Assembly: GCA_036501665.1 (NCBI GenBank)
Contig: DASXZW010000063.1
Location: 62,001-126,000 of the forward strand
DNA from: DATAUD01 sp036501665
GTDB taxonomy: Bacteria > Verrucomicrobiota > Verrucomicrobiia > Limisphaerales > Palsa-1400
Length of the DNA stretch: 64,000 nucleotides
Direction of reading: 5' to 3'
This document shows, one piece after another, positions 1-7,801 of this stretch. The notes below the pieces were generated by a model. The model was not told where the DNA came from. It saw only the letters and a list, made by a program, of their open reading frames with translations, and ran no database searches. The translations under genes were made by a program, and so were the position numbers. Position 1 is the stretch's first letter. Every line of letters begins with the position of its first letter.

Positions 1-11
1 CTGGATTGCAC

Positions 12-221
12 ATGAAACGGCATGATCAGCCTAAAACGCCCGCCGAAGCCAAGCGCTGGGCGCGTCGCTTATCTGAACGTGTCAACAAGGTGCTTGACGC
101 TCATCCCGACGCCGACCCCGATACCGTTCGTCATACTCTAATTTTGCTGGAAATGCCGCCAATCGAACGACTGCGGCGAAGTTTAATCCGTGGCCGCGCC
201 ACTGCCATTTTCCGAAAGTGA
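12..221 (+). CDS. Small charged protein paired with a nucleotidyltransferase
   Basis: This is a 69-residue Arg/Lys-rich protein without a signal peptide or membrane segment. I chose the ATG at 12; a TTG at 6 is in frame but less likely. Its last 32 nt overlap the start of the nucleotidyltransferase-like gene at 190 in another frame, which suggests translational coupling. Small charged partners encoded just before MNT/AbiEii-like nucleotidyltransferases are common in toxin-antitoxin-like modules, so an antitoxin or accessory role is possible. No known domain was recognised. The gene lies at the window edge, so upstream context is missing. Confidence 0.55.
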   Translation: MKRHDQPKTPAEAKRWARRLSERVNKVLDAHPDADPDTVRHTLILLEMPPIERLRRSLIRGRATAIFRK

Positions 222-678
222 AGTCCGCCTGCTCCGCGCACTCTTGAAACAGGATGTGCGGTTCATGGTGGTTGGACTCTCGGCCGCTACTTTGCAAGGC
301 GCGCCGGTCGTGACTCAAGACGTTGATCTGTGGTTTGAGAACCTTGGTGAGCAAAAAATATCTGACGCATTGCGCGAGGTTGGCGCTGCATATGTCCCTC
401 CTTCCATTAACAATCCGCCGATGTTGGCAGGCGCGGGCTCAGAATTGTTCGATATCGTTATCCGAATGGATGGTTTGGGGCCTTTTGCCAACGAAATTAA
501 GAACTGCATTGATGTTCCGTTGGGGCCTGACAAACTCAAAGTGCTTTCGCTTGAACGTATTCTGGCCAGCAAGATCGCCGCGAATCGACCGAAGGATCAA
601 TTGACTATTCAAATTCTCCGCGATGTGCTTGCTGCGACTCAAACTATTAAATCGGAGAGCGGCAGAAGTAATATTTGA
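190..678 (+). CDS. Nucleotidyltransferase-fold protein (AbiEii/DUF6036-like)
   Basis: The 162-residue protein has the N-terminal pattern of small nucleotidyltransferases. A helix (LLRALLKQ) is followed by a strand (RFMVVGLSAATLQG), then TQDVDLWF, where the D-x-D pair would bind metal. A later LERILASKIAANRPKDQ segment matches the conserved Lys/Asp helix seen in AbiEii and DUF6036 proteins. The start is the GTG at 190, inside the preceding small gene. Proteins of this class act as toxins or as stand-alone nucleotidyltransferases. The substrate cannot be read from the sequence. The call to the superfamily is fairly firm; the toxin role is inference. Confidence 0.65.
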   Translation: MAAPLPFSESEVRLLRALLKQDVRFMVVGLSAATLQGAPVVTQDVDLWFENLGEQKISDALREVGAAYVPPSINNPPMLAGAGSELFDIVIRMDGLGPFANEIKNCIDVPLGPDKLKVLSLERILASKIAANRPKDQLTIQILRDVLAATQTIKSESGRSNI

Positions 679-698
679 TCAAACGCAACTGGGAAATC

Positions 699-1040
699 TC
701 AGGCCGTTGCGTTGAACGTGCCGCCGCTGGAGGATTGTTGCACGTTGCTGCTGGGTGCGGGGGAAATGTTACTGATAGTCTGCTGATTAGTCGAGGGGGC
801 TGGCGTAATGCCGCCAGAGGCTTGAGTGCTTGGCGCTTTACCTTCCCGTTGCAGCCTCCCCAAGGCAACCAGCGCAGCTGAAACGTTACCGGAGTCGATG
901 GCGTTTTGCAGCGACTGGTAATCTGCTTTGCCTTGCCAATTCGGGCTGTTCGCGAAGTGGGAATATTGCACCATTAACAATTGTAAAAGCGCCGTCGTCG
1001 GCTGGCTTGTTGCCGACGATATGGCAGATATCGGGCTCAT
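699..1040 (-). CDS. Hypothetical protein with Ser/Thr/Gln-rich tail
   Basis: The frame is open from 1103, but the best start is the ATG at 1040 (MSPISAISS), giving about 113 residues. The first half looks helical, with a conserved-looking core (YQSLQNAIDSGNVSAALVALGRLQ) that resembles a small helical repeat. The second half is low-complexity Ser/Thr/Pro/Gln/Asn, as in surface or flexible linker regions. No signal peptide is seen. It converges on the nucleotidyltransferase gene with a 20-nt gap. The function is unknown. Confidence 0.5.
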   Translation of the reverse strand: MSPISAISSATSQPTTALLQLLMVQYSHFANSPNWQGKADYQSLQNAIDSGNVSAALVALGRLQREGKAPSTQASGGITPAPSTNQQTISNISPAPSSNVQQSSSGGTFNATA

Positions 1041-1254
1041 AAGATAACATATGGATTGTTGAATTTCTTGTCCGTCGTCCGTCTTGTCCGCACCTCTAAC
1101 CAACCAAAGGCATCGGATGGATGTGCCGGAGACTTTAGGACATTTTTTTGGATTTATTTTGCGGCAAAATGCGGCTGGGACGGAATTGTTGCGTAACTTG
1201 TTGCAAGGGAATATGAATAGGCTGATTTTTCGCCTTTACCACCGAGGAGGGAAA

Positions 1255-2712
1255 TTACTTGGCGTATTCTGCGATTACGGGGATAACGATGAGTTCCTTG
1301 TCATCGGGGCAATCGCGCCGGAGAAGGACTACGACACCCAAAGACAGCAAAATCAACAGGCTGACGAGAGGCAAACCATCGTCGCGAAGCAGTGGTCCGA
1401 TGCGAGGCAGGCGGGCAGCGAGATCGGTCAACGTAAAAATCGCCAGAGCGGTTAAAATCGTGCGGTTGTTTTTGTTTTCCAAGGCGCGATGCAGAAGGGA
1501 AACCACGAGCGGCAGCAGCAGGAGATAGTAATAATTATGGGCGACGGGATTGATGATCAATGCAACGCCAACAAGGAGTCCGGCTATGATGAGCAAGTCA
1601 CGCGGCGAATCGTTTCGACGACTTCCAAGCGCACAGATTAGTCCGGCCAAAAGCAGGGCGCCAACTGCATAGACGATGAAACGTTCGGCGGGCGCGGCAA
1701 TCGCGGGGCGTTGCTCGCGGATTTGGTTGTGGTAACGCCAGTTGTGAATGAATGCCAACAGGGACTGGTTGTCGGTCGATTGCATCCCGGTGAGTTCGTG
1801 GATAAGTGATTTGTCTGATCCTTTTCCCAGGGCGGGTTTTACGAGGATTTGAACCCAATCTTTGTAGAGCGCTGCGCTGCGGCTCGGACCCATCGTCAAA
1901 ACTGGAAGGGCAACCAGCATCAGAACCAGGCCCGTGCCTGCTCCTGCCGCCATGCGCCACTGGCGTCGCCAAAGAGGGTAGATCAGCAGGAGCGCGGGAA
2001 ATAGTTTTACAACGGCAGGTCCTGAGAGCCAGAGGCCGGCTTTAAATGCCTGGCCGATTGCCGTCAGATACAAACCGAAGGACATCGCGGCGAGCATGAG
2101 GATGTCGGTTTGGCCACGGGACAAGTCAGTGCCGAGTGAACCGGCGATGACCACCAATGGTATGGCACGCAATATCCACCAGCGGCGGCGTTCGGCGGCA
2201 TCGACGTGCGGAGGTTCCTTAAGGCTGTTTCCTTCCAACGCGCACGCCAATGCATGGGCCGACAGGCAGATCATTGCGATGTTGATGAAGTACCAGGCGG
2301 CGACGATGAAGAAGAAGCGCGCGTTTTCCCGATGCAGGCCAAAGAACCGATGCGGTCTGTCAAGATCATAACCCCAAGGAGTGTTGGCGACCGTGCGCGG
2401 TGTTCCCGGCTTTTCGACTATTGCCGCCGGCGCGGCCTGGCTGAAGGGAACGAATAGGATCGCCAGCGCGGGCGGATAAACATAGTGCCAGCCGTGCCAG
2501 TCGGAAACGGTGTAGAGATTGTCGCCGCTTCGCACGGCTTCAGCGGCGGTTGCGAAAACGCCCAGGTCGGTCATGGGAACGCGGCGCAGCGCGGTGCGTT
2601 GCTCCACGTTGGCGCCAAAGGCGAGCACCAGAAAAAGAGCCACTGCGAGCCAAGTCCGTTCTCGCGGCGTGAAGCTCCAGCGACGAACCTTTTCGGCGGC
2701 AGGAGTTGTCAC
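1255..2712 (-). CDS. GT87-like membrane glycosyltransferase (DUF2029)
   Basis: This 485-residue polytopic membrane protein has about ten hydrophobic segments. After the first membrane segment comes a D-L-G-V-F motif (MTDLGVFATAAEAVRSGDNLY) and then HYVYPPALAILFVPF. This acidic loop followed by a Y-x-Y-P-P motif is the signature of GT87/DUF2029 polyprenol-phosphate-dependent mannosyltransferases, where the Asp in the first loop is catalytic. Later segments (GLWLSGPAVVKLFPALLLIYPLWRR) also fit the family. It probably adds a sugar to a cell-envelope glycan or lipid from a lipid-linked donor. The acceptor is unknown. No partner glycan genes are adjacent. Confidence 0.75.
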   Translation of the reverse strand: MTTPAAEKVRRWSFTPRERTWLAVALFLVLAFGANVEQRTALRRVPMTDLGVFATAAEAVRSGDNLYTVSDWHGWHYVYPPALAILFVPFSQAAPAAIVEKPGTPRTVANTPWGYDLDRPHRFFGLHRENARFFFIVAAWYFINIAMICLSAHALACALEGNSLKEPPHVDAAERRRWWILRAIPLVVIAGSLGTDLSRGQTDILMLAAMSFGLYLTAIGQAFKAGLWLSGPAVVKLFPALLLIYPLWRRQWRMAAGAGTGLVLMLVALPVLTMGPSRSAALYKDWVQILVKPALGKGSDKSLIHELTGMQSTDNQSLLAFIHNWRYHNQIREQRPAIAAPAERFIVYAVGALLLAGLICALGSRRNDSPRDLLIIAGLLVGVALIINPVAHNYYYLLLLPLVVSLLHRALENKNNRTILTALAIFTLTDLAARLPRIGPLLRDDGLPLVSLLILLSLGVVVLLRRDCPDDKELIVIPVIAEYAK

Positions 2713-2937
2713 GCGGCCAAAAGTGCCGCGAAATTGTGTATTTGAGTCGTGTGCAAAATAAGTTCGCCATCCAATCAGTCAGTCCAGGAAGACGGCGGTC
2801 AATCCGGGAGGTTAGCGAACGAAAATATTGTTCAGGGGACAATGACTTTCCGCAAGCTCATTCGAGTTTCATGAAAATCGCAGCGCCGAAATTCACTTTC
2901 TGCTTTCTGTTTTTTGGGTCGGGCTTATGCTTCGCGG

Positions 2938-4209
2938 ATGATTCACAGAGATGTTGTTTGCGCCGCGCTGGGACTGGCCATCGGAGTCGCGTCTGCGCAG
3001 GAAAAGGGGCCGACGTTTCGGAAAATACAGTTGACGAGCGACTTTTGGAGCGAAGGGGCGGCGTACGCCGATTTTAATCACGACGGCGTCATGGACATTG
3101 TTTCCGGGCCGTTTTGGTACGAAGGACCGAATTTTGTGTCCCGACACGAATATCGCCACGCCACCCAAAAATCCTTCACCACTACTAATGCCGCTGGCGA
3201 AGCTCTGACTTTCCCGGGATTTGAAGGCGCGCATGGAGAGAAGAATGATTATTCCGACGATTTTCTCACGTTCACCTGGGACATCAACGGTGATGGCTGG
3301 CCGGACGTGATTGTCGTTGGCTATCCAGGCAAGGAAACCTACTGGTACGAAAATCCTCACGGCAATGGCAGCCTTTGGACGCAGCACACAATAATTGATT
3401 CCACCGACGACGAATCCCCTGCCTTCGGCGATTTGTTTGGCGATGGAAAAGGCGAGTTGCTCTGTTGCACGAGCAATTACTTGGGTTATGCCGCGCCTGC
3501 GGATTGGAAGAATCCATCTGAGAAGTGGGTTTTTCATCGAATTTCTCCGATGCACCCGGACTACCAACGTTACCTTCACGGCCTCGGATTCGGCGATGTC
3601 AATGGCGACGGGCGAAATGATCTTATCATCAAGGACGGCTGGTACGAACAACCCGCTTCACGCGATGGCGATCCGGTCTGGAAATACCATCCGTTTCCAT
3701 TCGCGCCCAATGGCAGTTCGACGATGTTCGCCTACGATGTCAACGGCGATGGGCTTGCGGATATTATCACTTGCCTGAACCCACACGGTTTCGGGCTTGC
3801 CTGGTACGAGCAGTTGCCGGAGAAATCAGCCGACGGTGAAATCCAATTCAAGCAGCACCTGATTCTTAACCCCGACGGTTCTCCAAATTCCTATGGCGTC
3901 GCATTTTCACAGCCGCACTCAGTTGCGCTGGTGGATATGGACGGCGACGGGTTGAAAGATATCGTGACGGGCAAACGATTCTGGGCGCATGGAAAACATG
4001 GGCCGGACCCCAAATCCAATGACCCTGCGGTTTTGTATTGGTTCAAGCTGGTGCGCGGTGAGAACCATTCCGCGGAGTTTATTCCGCATTTGATTGACAG
4101 CGATTCCGGCGTCGGCACGGAAGTTCTTGCCGGAGATGTAAACGGCGATGGGAAGCCGGACATTGTGGTCGGCAACAAAAAGGGGACCTTTGTATTCCTT
4201 CAACAATAG
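2938..4209 (+). CDS. Secreted FG-GAP/VCBS repeat propeller protein
   Basis: The 423-residue protein starts at the ATG at 2938 with a short signal peptide ending at about ASAQ. It carries at least six calcium-loop repeats of the D-x-N-x-D-G-x-x-D-I type (for example DFNHDGVMDIV, DINGDGWPDVI, DVNGDGRNDLI, DVNGDGKPDIV), each followed by GxxFWYE-like strands. This is the FG-GAP/VCBS seven-bladed propeller seen in many exported proteins of Planctomycetes and Verrucomicrobia. The NIPSNAP-type gene starts 6 nt after its stop, so the two are likely co-transcribed. The ligand is unknown. An in-frame open stretch upstream (2914) is less likely to be translated. Confidence 0.75.
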   Translation: MIHRDVVCAALGLAIGVASAQEKGPTFRKIQLTSDFWSEGAAYADFNHDGVMDIVSGPFWYEGPNFVSRHEYRHATQKSFTTTNAAGEALTFPGFEGAHGEKNDYSDDFLTFTWDINGDGWPDVIVVGYPGKETYWYENPHGNGSLWTQHTIIDSTDDESPAFGDLFGDGKGELLCCTSNYLGYAAPADWKNPSEKWVFHRISPMHPDYQRYLHGLGFGDVNGDGRNDLIIKDGWYEQPASRDGDPVWKYHPFPFAPNGSSTMFAYDVNGDGLADIITCLNPHGFGLAWYEQLPEKSADGEIQFKQHLILNPDGSPNSYGVAFSQPHSVALVDMDGDGLKDIVTGKRFWAHGKHGPDPKSNDPAVLYWFKLVRGENHSAEFIPHLIDSDSGVGTEVLAGDVNGDGKPDIVVGNKKGTFVFLQQ

Positions 4210-4215
4210 TCCAAC

Positions 4216-5016
4216 ATGAAACGACGTGACTTTCTGAAATCCTCGATCGCAGTCGCCGGCACTGGCGTTGCGCTGGCAAATTCCACGGCTCGCGCGCAAG
4301 AAGACAAATCCACCATGCGAACTTATTATGAATTGCGCGCCTATCATTTAAGGCGGGGGAAGACCGATCTGTTCGATAGCTTCTTCAAGGGTGCGGCAAT
4401 TCCCGCGATGAACCGCGCCGGGATTGAGCAAGTTGGCGTCTTCAACGTCAGCGTCGGGCCGGATAGCCCTACAAATTATGTGCTGGTGCCGCACACTTCC
4501 CTCGAATCAATCGCGACGCTGCGCCAGCGTCTCCATGCCGACGAAGAATATCACAAAGCCGGGGCGGAGTTTCATAACGCGACTCCCCAGGACCCGGCTT
4601 TTCTCCGCGTTGACAGCATGTTGCTGATGGCTTTTGAAGGAATGCCGAAGTTGCACGTGCCGTCATTTCCCGGTGGTGGCCGCTCTGGTCTTTACGAATT
4701 GCGCACTTACGAGAGCCACAGCCAGAAGGCCAATGACAAGAAGGTCGAAATGTTCGATCTCGGTGAAATCGAAATTTTTCGCAACGCAGGATTTCAGCCG
4801 GTGTTTTTTGGCAAGGGAATCATCGGGACACGACTGCCGAGCCTGACTTACATGCTCGCCGCGGAAAACGCCGAGTCGCACGACAAGTATTGGAGAAATT
4901 TCGGTGGATCGCCTGAATGGAAGAAGCTTCGCAGCACGCCGGGTTATCAGGACAATGAAATTGTGGGTGGCATCACCAATGCCTTCCTGCGGCCTGCGTC
5001 CTATTCGCAAATCTAG
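4216..5016 (+). CDS. Tat-exported NIPSNAP family protein
   Basis: The 266-residue protein begins with a twin-arginine leader (MKRRDFLKSS, hydrophobic core, cleavage near ARAQ). The mature part holds two copies of the NIPSNAP ferredoxin-like fold. The first opens with YYELRAYHLRRGK and the second with LYELRTYESHSQKAN. The family binds small molecules or acts as a dimeric alpha-beta barrel, and the exact role of exported bacterial members is not known. It follows the FG-GAP gene by 6 nt and is probably in the same operon. A folded (Tat) substrate without an obvious cofactor motif is typical for this group. Confidence 0.8.
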   Translation: MKRRDFLKSSIAVAGTGVALANSTARAQEDKSTMRTYYELRAYHLRRGKTDLFDSFFKGAAIPAMNRAGIEQVGVFNVSVGPDSPTNYVLVPHTSLESIATLRQRLHADEEYHKAGAEFHNATPQDPAFLRVDSMLLMAFEGMPKLHVPSFPGGGRSGLYELRTYESHSQKANDKKVEMFDLGEIEIFRNAGFQPVFFGKGIIGTRLPSLTYMLAAENAESHDKYWRNFGGSPEWKKLRSTPGYQDNEIVGGITNAFLRPASYSQI

Positions 5017-5054
5017 TGTTTTACCTGCGCTGACAACCTGCCGATAAACACTAG
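5013..5054. other. 9-bp inverted repeat (possible hairpin/terminator)
   Basis: CTAGTGTTT at 5013-5021 is matched exactly by AAACACTAG at 5046-5054, with a 24-nt loop. The left arm overlaps the stop codon of the NIPSNAP gene. There is no U-run after it, so it is not a classic intrinsic terminator. It could be an mRNA-end hairpin or a protein-binding palindrome. Confidence 0.4.
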
Positions 5055-5107
5055 GACAAGTGCTCCCAGCGTCAGTTGGGCAGTCTTGTAACAGATTGGA
5101 AAATGCT

Positions 5108-5854
5108 GTGAATCAGTCGTTTGTAGTAAATTCGGTCGGAGCACGCCGACCGATTCAAGCTATTTCTTCCGTTGTCGCTGTTCTCCTGATCGGTTTGTTC
5201 GTTGCTGGATGTGCCAAAATGCCCCAGTCCATCGAGGAGATCGGGCCTCGCTATAAACCGGCGAACATCTACAAGATTGCTGAAATTCTTCCGGCGGAGC
5301 TTCGCCGCGTGGCGGTTTTGCCACTGACGACCCCAACTGATAAGCCATTATTGATCTCAGGTGTCCAAACTTTGGAAACTACAGTTTATTCTGAACTGGA
5401 AAAGAGCGAGCGATTTGAGGTGATTCCTGTTTCAGGCGATCAACTTCGGGAATGGACCGGACACGCGAGTTGGAGTGCCGATGAACCTTTGCCGCCCAAC
5501 CTGTTACAGAAATTGCGCGAAGGGACGGGCTGCGATGCGATCCTCTTCTGCCAATTGATCCGCTACCAGCCCTATGAACCTTTGGCCGTTGGATGGAAAT
5601 TCTCCTTGGTGGACAAGGGGGGAGCGCCTAGAGATTCCAAGGATCCTGCGACGCGGATTTTGTGGTCTGCAGACGAAGTTTTCGACGCCGGTGACGTTGA
5701 GGTAGCCACTGCGGCGCGCGTTTACTATTCGCAACATCTTCGTAATGAGACGCCTCTGGCGGATTCGTCCACAATCCTGGGTTCGCCCAGCCGATTCGGG
5801 CAATACACGCTGAGCGCTCTGTTTTCGACCTTGCCAAAACGGTCGTTGCGTTGA
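5108..5854 (+). CDS. Predicted lipoprotein, possibly envelope/flagellum-associated
   Basis: I chose the GTG at 5108 because it gives a sensible lipoprotein leader: a basic N-region, a hydrophobic core (AVLLIGLFVAGC) and a lipobox with Cys at about residue 35. The frame is open back to a GTG at 5060. The mature part (RRVAVLPLTTPTDKPLL, then TTVYSELEKSERFEVIPVSGDQL and GCDAILFCQLI) resembles the alpha/beta fold of CsgG/LpoB/FlgT-like outer-membrane proteins, in which a strand-helix-strand unit with AVLPL and FEVI is typical. It lies directly before the sigma-28 promoter of flgM. A flagellar or envelope role is inference from this position. Confidence 0.6.
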   Translation: MNQSFVVNSVGARRPIQAISSVVAVLLIGLFVAGCAKMPQSIEEIGPRYKPANIYKIAEILPAELRRVAVLPLTTPTDKPLLISGVQTLETTVYSELEKSERFEVIPVSGDQLREWTGHASWSADEPLPPNLLQKLREGTGCDAILFCQLIRYQPYEPLAVGWKFSLVDKGGAPRDSKDPATRILWSADEVFDAGDVEVATAARVYYSQHLRNETPLADSSTILGSPSRFGQYTLSALFSTLPKRSLR

Positions 5855-5866
5855 TGAAAAGCGTCC

Positions 5867-5893
5867 TAAAGTTTTACACTTTCTCGCCGATAT
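5867..5893 (+). promoter_or_regulatory. Sigma-28 (FliA) promoter for flgM-fliS operon
   Basis: TAAAGTTT at 5867-5874 and GCCGATAT at 5886-5893 are separated by exactly 11 nt. This equals the enterobacterial FliA consensus (TAAAGTTT-N11-GCCGATAA) except for the last base. Transcription would start near 5900, leaving a leader of about 40 nt before the flgM ATG at 5942. Confidence 0.85.
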
Positions 5894-5941
5894 TAAAACA
5901 GCAGGTATTTGAGCGTTTGGGCAAGTGACCTGATTCTGTTT

Positions 5942-6211
5942 ATGGAAATCAATACCAGTATGAAAGTCAGCGGTGTTAATGGATTTACTTCGTCCGGTCG
6001 CACATCTTCCGCGGCAAAAGCGGTTCCGGACACAGCTTCATTCCCGGGGACGGCGGGGGTTCAAGCGGCATTGGGAATCCTTCCCGACAGCCGCCCGGAC
6101 GCCGTCAGCAGGGCGCAGTCGCTTATTAACGATCCCAATTATCCATCAGCGGGGATGGTTCATCAGCTTGCGAATCATCTGACGCGCAATCTCTCTTCGC
6201 AGAACTCATAA
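5942..6211 (+). CDS. flgM: Anti-sigma-28 factor FlgM-like protein
   Basis: This 89-residue protein starts at the ATG at 5942; an upstream in-frame GTG at 5909 would sit almost at the predicted transcription start. The N-terminal half is Ser/Thr/Gly-rich and probably disordered, as in FlgM. The C-terminal half (DSRPDAVSRAQSLINDPNYPSAGMV, then HQLANHLTRNL) has the FlgM helix pattern: R-x-x-x-V ... I-x-x-x-x-Y ... A-x-x-L. FlgM holds sigma-28 inactive until the hook is complete and is then exported. It is the first gene behind a sigma-28 promoter and lies before fliS, which gives the usual negative feedback arrangement. Confidence 0.75.
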   Translation: MEINTSMKVSGVNGFTSSGRTSSAAKAVPDTASFPGTAGVQAALGILPDSRPDAVSRAQSLINDPNYPSAGMVHQLANHLTRNLSSQNS

Positions 6212-6225
6212 AAGATTTAAATCCC

Positions 6226-6663
6226 ATGATCCAGAGCAATAACGCCTGGCAGTCCTATCGCAAAGTCGCCGTTCAAACAGCCTCGCCCGGACATTTGGTT
6301 TTGATGCTCTACGATGGAGCCATCAGTTTTCTGGAGCGGGCGTTGACCGGTTTTAATTGCAAGGACCCGGCAGAATTCAACCAAACCATCAGCAACAATA
6401 TCATTCGCGCGCAGAATATCATTCGCGAGATGAACACCCGGCTGGACATGGAGCGGGGCGAGGACGTCGCGGAGAATTTGCGGAAGCTGTACAACTATTT
6501 CAATCGCCGGTTGCAGCAGGCCAATTTAAAAAAGAACCGCGAACCGATTGAGGAAGTGATTAAACACGTTCGCGTCATCCGGGATGCCTGGGCTGAAATG
6601 CTTTCCAAAGGCGGCGCAAACGCCTTGGCGGAAGCGGAAAAAGCTCAGCTTCAACCGGCGTGA
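6226..6663 (+). CDS. fliS: Flagellar export chaperone FliS
   Basis: The 145-residue all-helical protein has FliS hallmarks: an N-terminal YRKVAVQTASPGHLVLMLYDGA stretch (matching Y-x-x-x-x-v-x-T-A-s-p-x-x-L-i-x-x-L-Y-d-g-a), then NNIIRAQNIIREMNTRLDME, and LYNYFNRRLQQANLKKN. FliS binds the C-terminal helix of flagellin in the cytosol and stops it polymerising before export. It is 14 nt after flgM and 6 nt before the FliT/FlgN-like gene, so the three form one operon. The length is usual, with a slight C-terminal extension. No flagellin gene is in the window. Confidence 0.93.
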   Translation: MIQSNNAWQSYRKVAVQTASPGHLVLMLYDGAISFLERALTGFNCKDPAEFNQTISNNIIRAQNIIREMNTRLDMERGEDVAENLRKLYNYFNRRLQQANLKKNREPIEEVIKHVRVIRDAWAEMLSKGGANALAEAEKAQLQPA

Positions 6664-6669
6664 TTTTCC

Positions 6670-7059
6670 ATGACTGCGCAACAGGAAATGGCCGGGCTTT
6701 TTGAGCGTTGGCTCCAATTGACCCAGGCCGAAGCCGGCGCGATTGAAAATGCGGCATGGTCCGGCCTGAAGGAAATCCAGGCTGCCAAAGATTCCCTACA
6801 AAAGCTTTTAAGCGACGTCAAACAAAAGTGGAACTCGGAAAATCCGCGCCGAGCTTCCTGCCCACCGGAGGAAAGTCCATTTCACCCTGTAATTTGCCGT
6901 CTTCTCTCAATGGAGACGCACAACGCCGAATTGCTCGCCGCCAAGATCAGTGAGGCGCAAGCTGAGAAGAAATCGCTCGAAGACGCCGCCCGTAATTTGC
7001 ACAACATCTCCAAATCCTACGCAGCAAAGCCGGGTGAATTTTGGACGTGTTACTCCTGA
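6670..7059 (+). CDS. FliT/FlgN-like flagellar chaperone
   Basis: The 129-residue protein is predicted to be entirely helical. Its second half (LLSMETHNAELLAAKISEAQ ... LEDAARNLHNISKSY) has the pattern of FliT/FlgN export chaperones: a long coiled helix with E-x-x-N and a closing L-x-x-I-x-x-S-Y. The C-terminal WTCYS is like other members ending in an aromatic Ser-Tyr-Ser. It begins 6 nt after fliS, where fliT lies in many genomes. It likely binds FliD or the hook-associated proteins. Its last 10 nt overlap the end of the convergent antitoxin gene. Family assignment rests on pattern and position. Confidence 0.65.
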   Translation: MTAQQEMAGLFERWLQLTQAEAGAIENAAWSGLKEIQAAKDSLQKLLSDVKQKWNSENPRRASCPPEESPFHPVICRLLSMETHNAELLAAKISEAQAEKKSLEDAARNLHNISKSYAAKPGEFWTCYS

Positions 7060-7391
7060 AGAGACTTGCCGTGGTCTCTTTCCCAAGCGGCGTCATCGGC
7101 TGCCGCTTTTGCATGTAATCTCAGACCGAGCGCCTCGATGACTTTCAGGATTGTATCAAAGCCGGGACTGCGGTCTCCAGAAAGAGCTTTGTAAAGACTT
7201 TCACGCGAAAGCCCCGCGTCACGCGCCACCCTTGCCATACCTTTGGCTCGCGCGATATCGCCCAGCGCCTTTGCAATAAAGGCAGCGTCGCCGTTGGCTT
7301 CTTCCATGCATGCTTCAAGATATGCCGCCATCTCCTGGGGCGTTCTGAGATGTTCCGCGACGTCGTAACGAGTTGTGACTGCTTTTTTCAT
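7050..7391 (-). CDS. HigA-type antitoxin (addiction module antidote)
   Basis: The 113-residue protein starts at the ATG at 7391, 7 nt after the toxin stop. Its N-terminal half (VAEHLRTPQEMAAYLEACME, then AAFIAKALGDIARAKGM) is typical of the HigB-associated antidote family. The second half is a helix-turn-helix (MARVARDAGLSRESLYKALSGD, followed by PGFDTILKVIEALGL). It should neutralise the toxin encoded just upstream and repress the shared promoter. The frame is open further upstream, inside the toxin gene, but that part is a shadow. The gene converges on the flagellar chaperone gene and overlaps its end by 10 nt. Confidence 0.88.
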   Translation of the reverse strand: MKKAVTTRYDVAEHLRTPQEMAAYLEACMEEANGDAAFIAKALGDIARAKGMARVARDAGLSRESLYKALSGDRSPGFDTILKVIEALGLRLHAKAAADDAAWERDHGKSLQE

Positions 7392-7398
7392 TTCATTC

Positions 7399-7689
7399 CT
7401 AAAGATTCCGCGCGAGTCTCCGGGCGATGATGATATCCCTGGCTTGGGTGCGTTTATCGCCACCCGCCAGAAGGATGACCAACTCCCGCCCGCGCTGTTT
7501 AAAATATACCCGGTATCCAGGACCGTAGCTGATTCGCAATTCCAAAACGCCTTCGCCAACAGGCTTGACGTCGCCCGGGTTTCCCATGGCAAGACGTTCG
7601 ATTCTTGCCTGAATTCGCGCCCTTGCTTGAAGATCGCGCAAACCGTCGAGCCACTGTGCAAACAGGCCGGTCTTGCGAATCTCCACCAC
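7399..7689 (-). CDS. HigB/RelE-family toxin (addiction module killer protein)
   Basis: The 96-residue protein matches the phage Gp49-like HigB group: FAQWLDGLRDLQARARIQARIERLAMGN, then GVLELRISYGPGYRVYFKQRG and VILLAGGDKRTQARDI. The R-I-x-x-G-x-G-Y-R-V-Y-F strand and the G-G-D-K-x-x-Q motif are diagnostic. Members cleave mRNA at the ribosome. The start is a GTG at 7689; an out-of-frame ATG lies 2 nt before it. The toxin comes before the antitoxin, as in higBA. The pair stands against the direction of the flanking motility genes and probably arrived as a cassette. Confidence 0.88.
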   Translation of the reverse strand: MVEIRKTGLFAQWLDGLRDLQARARIQARIERLAMGNPGDVKPVGEGVLELRISYGPGYRVYFKQRGRELVILLAGGDKRTQARDIIIARRLARNL

Positions 7690-7801
7690 ATGTCCAATGT
7701 AGCCAACAGGCTACACACTGTCAATAGTCCTAAACGAACGATTTTGCGGTTGAGTTTGGGGGTTCAATCGTCAATACTCCGGTTGTCGCGCCAAAAAAAT
7801 T

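Noticed and set aside
1084..1455. 123-codon plus-strand frame
   Set aside because: Its second half is antisense to the GT87-type gene, and it has no pattern or good start.
5040..5047. GCCGATAA as a sigma-28 -10 box
   Set aside because: The sequence 11 nt upstream (TTACCTGC) does not resemble the -35 box.
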